This document shows positions 6,531-7,102 of a stretch of DNA of 7,102 nucleotides, piece by piece. Below the pieces are notes generated by a model. The model made no database searches. It was not told the origin of the DNA and saw nothing but the letters and a program-made list of their open reading frames with translations. Positions within the stretch are counted from its first letter, which is position 1; each line of letters begins with the position of its first letter. The DNA comes from an uncultured Ruminococcus sp. Lineage in GTDB: Bacteria > Bacillota > Clostridia > Oscillospirales > Ruminococcaceae. The DNA is taken from contig CAMWVM010000078.1 in assembly GCA_947177715.1 (NCBI GenBank), positions 1 through 7,102 on the forward strand, read 5' to 3'. The translations under genes and the position numbers were made by a program.

Positions 6531-6583
6531 GATTACCCTTTTATTATAAAGCAGACAAGCACCTGCATAAATAAGGGGTAATC
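6531..6583 (-). promoter_or_regulatory. Hairpin element in the mgtE leader
   Basis: On the minus strand, GATTACCC (6583-6576) pairs with GGGTAATC (6538-6531). The stem continues by two T-A pairs after one mismatch, and an inner GCAG/CTGC stem (6566-6563 with 6554-6551) caps it. There is no T-tract, so it is not a simple terminator. Its 5' arm overlaps the CCCCTTA that is complementary to the mgtE ribosome site, so the two pairings exclude each other. I could not match it to a known riboswitch. Confidence 0.5.
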
Positions 6584-6586
6584 AAA

Positions 6587-6610
6587 TTATGTCCGGCGTC
6601 GTCCACTCAA
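6587..6610 (-). CDS. Possible 7-codon leader peptide (MSGRRRT)
   Basis: TTG at 6610-6608 starts a 7-codon frame that contains three consecutive Arg codons (CGA CGC CGG) and ends at TAA (6589-6587). AAGGAA (6622-6617) lies 6 bases upstream, a proper ribosome site. An in-frame GTG (6616) abuts that site and is less likely. The frame ends 3 bases before the 5' arm of the 6531-6583 hairpin, a position typical of attenuation peptides. It is very short and could be chance. Confidence 0.25.
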   Translation of the reverse strand: MSGRRRT

Positions 6611-6636
6611 AATCACTTCCTTGTCAATAAAATAAA

Positions 6637-6667
6637 AAATCCACATACAACAACCGTATATGAATTT
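6637..6667 (-). terminator. Terminator-like hairpin at the very start of the mgtE leader
   Basis: On the minus strand a 12-bp stem (6667-6656 with 6648-6637) with a 7-base loop has its 3' arm run straight into T residues (6639-6634, then ATTTTATT). Two T-G pairs fit only minus-strand RNA. It begins about 5 bases after the predicted start of transcription from the promoter at 6679-6707. It could end most transcripts after about 40 bases, or protect the 5' end of the mgtE mRNA. Confidence 0.6.
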
Positions 6668-6678
6668 ACACCTTTTTT

Positions 6679-6707
6679 ATCATACTACTTTGCCCCTGTT
6701 TTGTCAA
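6679..6707 (-). promoter_or_regulatory. Strong sigma-A promoter toward mgtE
   Basis: On the minus strand a perfect TTGACA (6707-6702), a 17-base spacer and TATGAT (6684-6679). The start is predicted at about 6672. This gives mgtE a leader of nearly 250 bases, unusually long for a simple gene. Confidence 0.85.
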
Positions 6708-6729
6708 GGACTTTTCAATGTTTTTATAT

Positions 6730-6766
6730 GGTATAAAACAGCGGACAGATATTGAAATCCGTCCGC
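6730..6766 (-). terminator. Intrinsic terminator of hydF
   Basis: On the minus strand GCGGAC (6766-6761) pairs with GTCCGC (6746-6741). The stem continues by one G-U pair and three more pairs, with a 6-base loop, then TGTTTTAT. The G-U pair (an A-C mismatch on the other strand) shows it acts on minus-strand RNA. It lies about 27 bases past the hydF stop. Confidence 0.8.
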
Positions 6767-6793
6767 CGTTGTATATTTTTTCAGCAAGTAAAA

Positions 6794-7102
6794 TCATAAC
6801 CCGAAATTGTCGCCAAGAACAGACAAGCTCCTCTTTAAAATACCGTTCATGAAAGCAATAGCCGTACCGTAATTTGTAATGGGAACATTCTGGTCTTCTG
6901 CGCATTTCATACGGTATCTGACCTCACGTTCATTAAGCATACAGCCGCCGCAGTGAATTACCAACTTATATCCGGATAAATCTTCAGGAAATTCTGTGCC
7001 GGATGAGAAAGCAAATTCAAGCTGTTTTCCTGTATACTTTTTCAGCCAGTTGGGCAGCTTGACTGTACCGATGTCCTCACATTGCCTGTGATGAGTGCAT
7101 CC
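6794..7102 (-). CDS. hydF: [FeFe]-hydrogenase H-cluster maturation GTPase HydF, C-terminal part
   Basis: HydF is the scaffold on which the diiron subcluster of [FeFe]-hydrogenase is assembled by HydE and HydG before transfer to the hydrogenase. Only the last 102 residues lie in the window; the GTPase and dimerisation domains are beyond the right edge. What is visible is the iron-sulfur cluster domain, with the family signature CxH followed after 45 residues by HCxxC: GCTHHRQCEDIGTVKLPNWL at the window edge, then VIHCGGCMLNERE (visible residues 48-60). The LEFAFSSGTEFPEDL and PITNYGTAIAFMNGILKRSL segments are also typical of HydF. The frame reads without interruption to TGA at 6796-6794, followed by its terminator. 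The call is very secure. It implies that the organism makes an [FeFe]-hydrogenase, so an anaerobic, hydrogen-producing metabolism. Confidence 0.95.
   Translation of the reverse strand, partial: GCTHHRQCEDIGTVKLPNWLKKYTGKQLEFAFSSGTEFPEDLSGYKLVIHCGGCMLNEREVRYRMKCAEDQNVPITNYGTAIAFMNGILKRSLSVLGDNFGL

Noticed and set aside
6543..6548. Perfect TATAAT on the minus strand in the mgtE leader
   Set aside because: The hexamer 17 bases upstream (TTTATG) is a poor -35, and the box lies inside the paired region of the leader hairpin.
6531..6610. Stretches resembling M-box riboswitch pieces (ATGCAGGTGCTTGTC, GACGCC, GTGTTGAGCTC)
   Set aside because: Short matches in roughly the right order, but the long conserved 5' half and the GACGCCAAUGGG core are missing and the pairing differs, so I do not call an M-box. 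A covariance search would settle it.
6622..6627. A second TTGACA on the minus strand in the mgtE leader
   Set aside because: No -10-like hexamer occurs at 16-19 bases downstream (the DNA there is GC-rich GGACGACGCC).
6666..6905. 79-codon minus-strand open frame overlapping the end of hydF
   Set aside because: It is out of frame with HydF, runs through the hydF terminator and the mgtE promoter, and resembles nothing; a shadow frame.

Overview
The window looks like a chromosomal segment of a low-GC, anaerobic, endospore-forming member of the Clostridia. A Ruminococcaceae/Oscillospirales-type organism is my guess, not proven. The reasons are AT-rich DNA, strong AGGAGG-type ribosome sites, textbook sigma-A promoters, a mother-cell sigma factor of the SigK type (sporulation), and the C-terminus of HydF, an [FeFe]-hydrogenase maturase (fermentative anaerobe). 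I see no insertion sequence, integrase, phage gene, CRISPR array, tRNA or rRNA.

Layout, left to right. (1) Positions 22-55: a strong hairpin terminator that closes the left side. (2) 88-1887, minus: oligoendopeptidase F (M3 zinc peptidase), with an extended -10 promoter at 1955-1983. (3) 1888-2185: a divergent promoter region. A near-consensus promoter at 2072-2100 drives a secreted lipoprotein (2186-3451, plus) that resembles PrsA/SurA foldases but has an acidic Ser/Asp/Glu-rich stretch in the middle. A terminator follows at 3472-3504. (4) 3539-3955, plus: a small two-helix membrane protein with a C-terminal zinc ribbon, function unknown. (5) 4048-4740, plus: a SigK-like sigma factor with a hydrophobic pro-sequence-like N-terminus. 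Its 92-base leader holds a perfect match to the SpoIIID consensus, a weaker SigE-like promoter, and an inverted repeat that buries part of the Shine-Dalgarno site. (6) 4741-5049: no intact gene. It holds a decayed C-terminal piece of a small Xre/YozG-type repressor (minus) and two hairpins. (7) 5050-6423, minus: MgtE magnesium transporter/channel. (8) 6424-6793: a 370-base gap with a strong promoter firing toward mgtE, an immediate terminator-like hairpin, a possible tiny leader peptide, a second hairpin whose 5' arm is also complementary to the mgtE ribosome site, and the hydF terminator. (9) 6794-7102, minus: the last 102 residues of HydF, cut by the window edge.

Most genes are housekeeping or sporulation genes with separate promoters and terminators, so there is no single multi-gene system here. 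The interesting material is regulatory: the sigK leader, which seems built so that only transcripts started at its own promoter can be translated, and the mgtE leader, which looks like a structured cis-regulatory RNA but does not carry the conserved core of the M-box magnesium riboswitch that I can recall.
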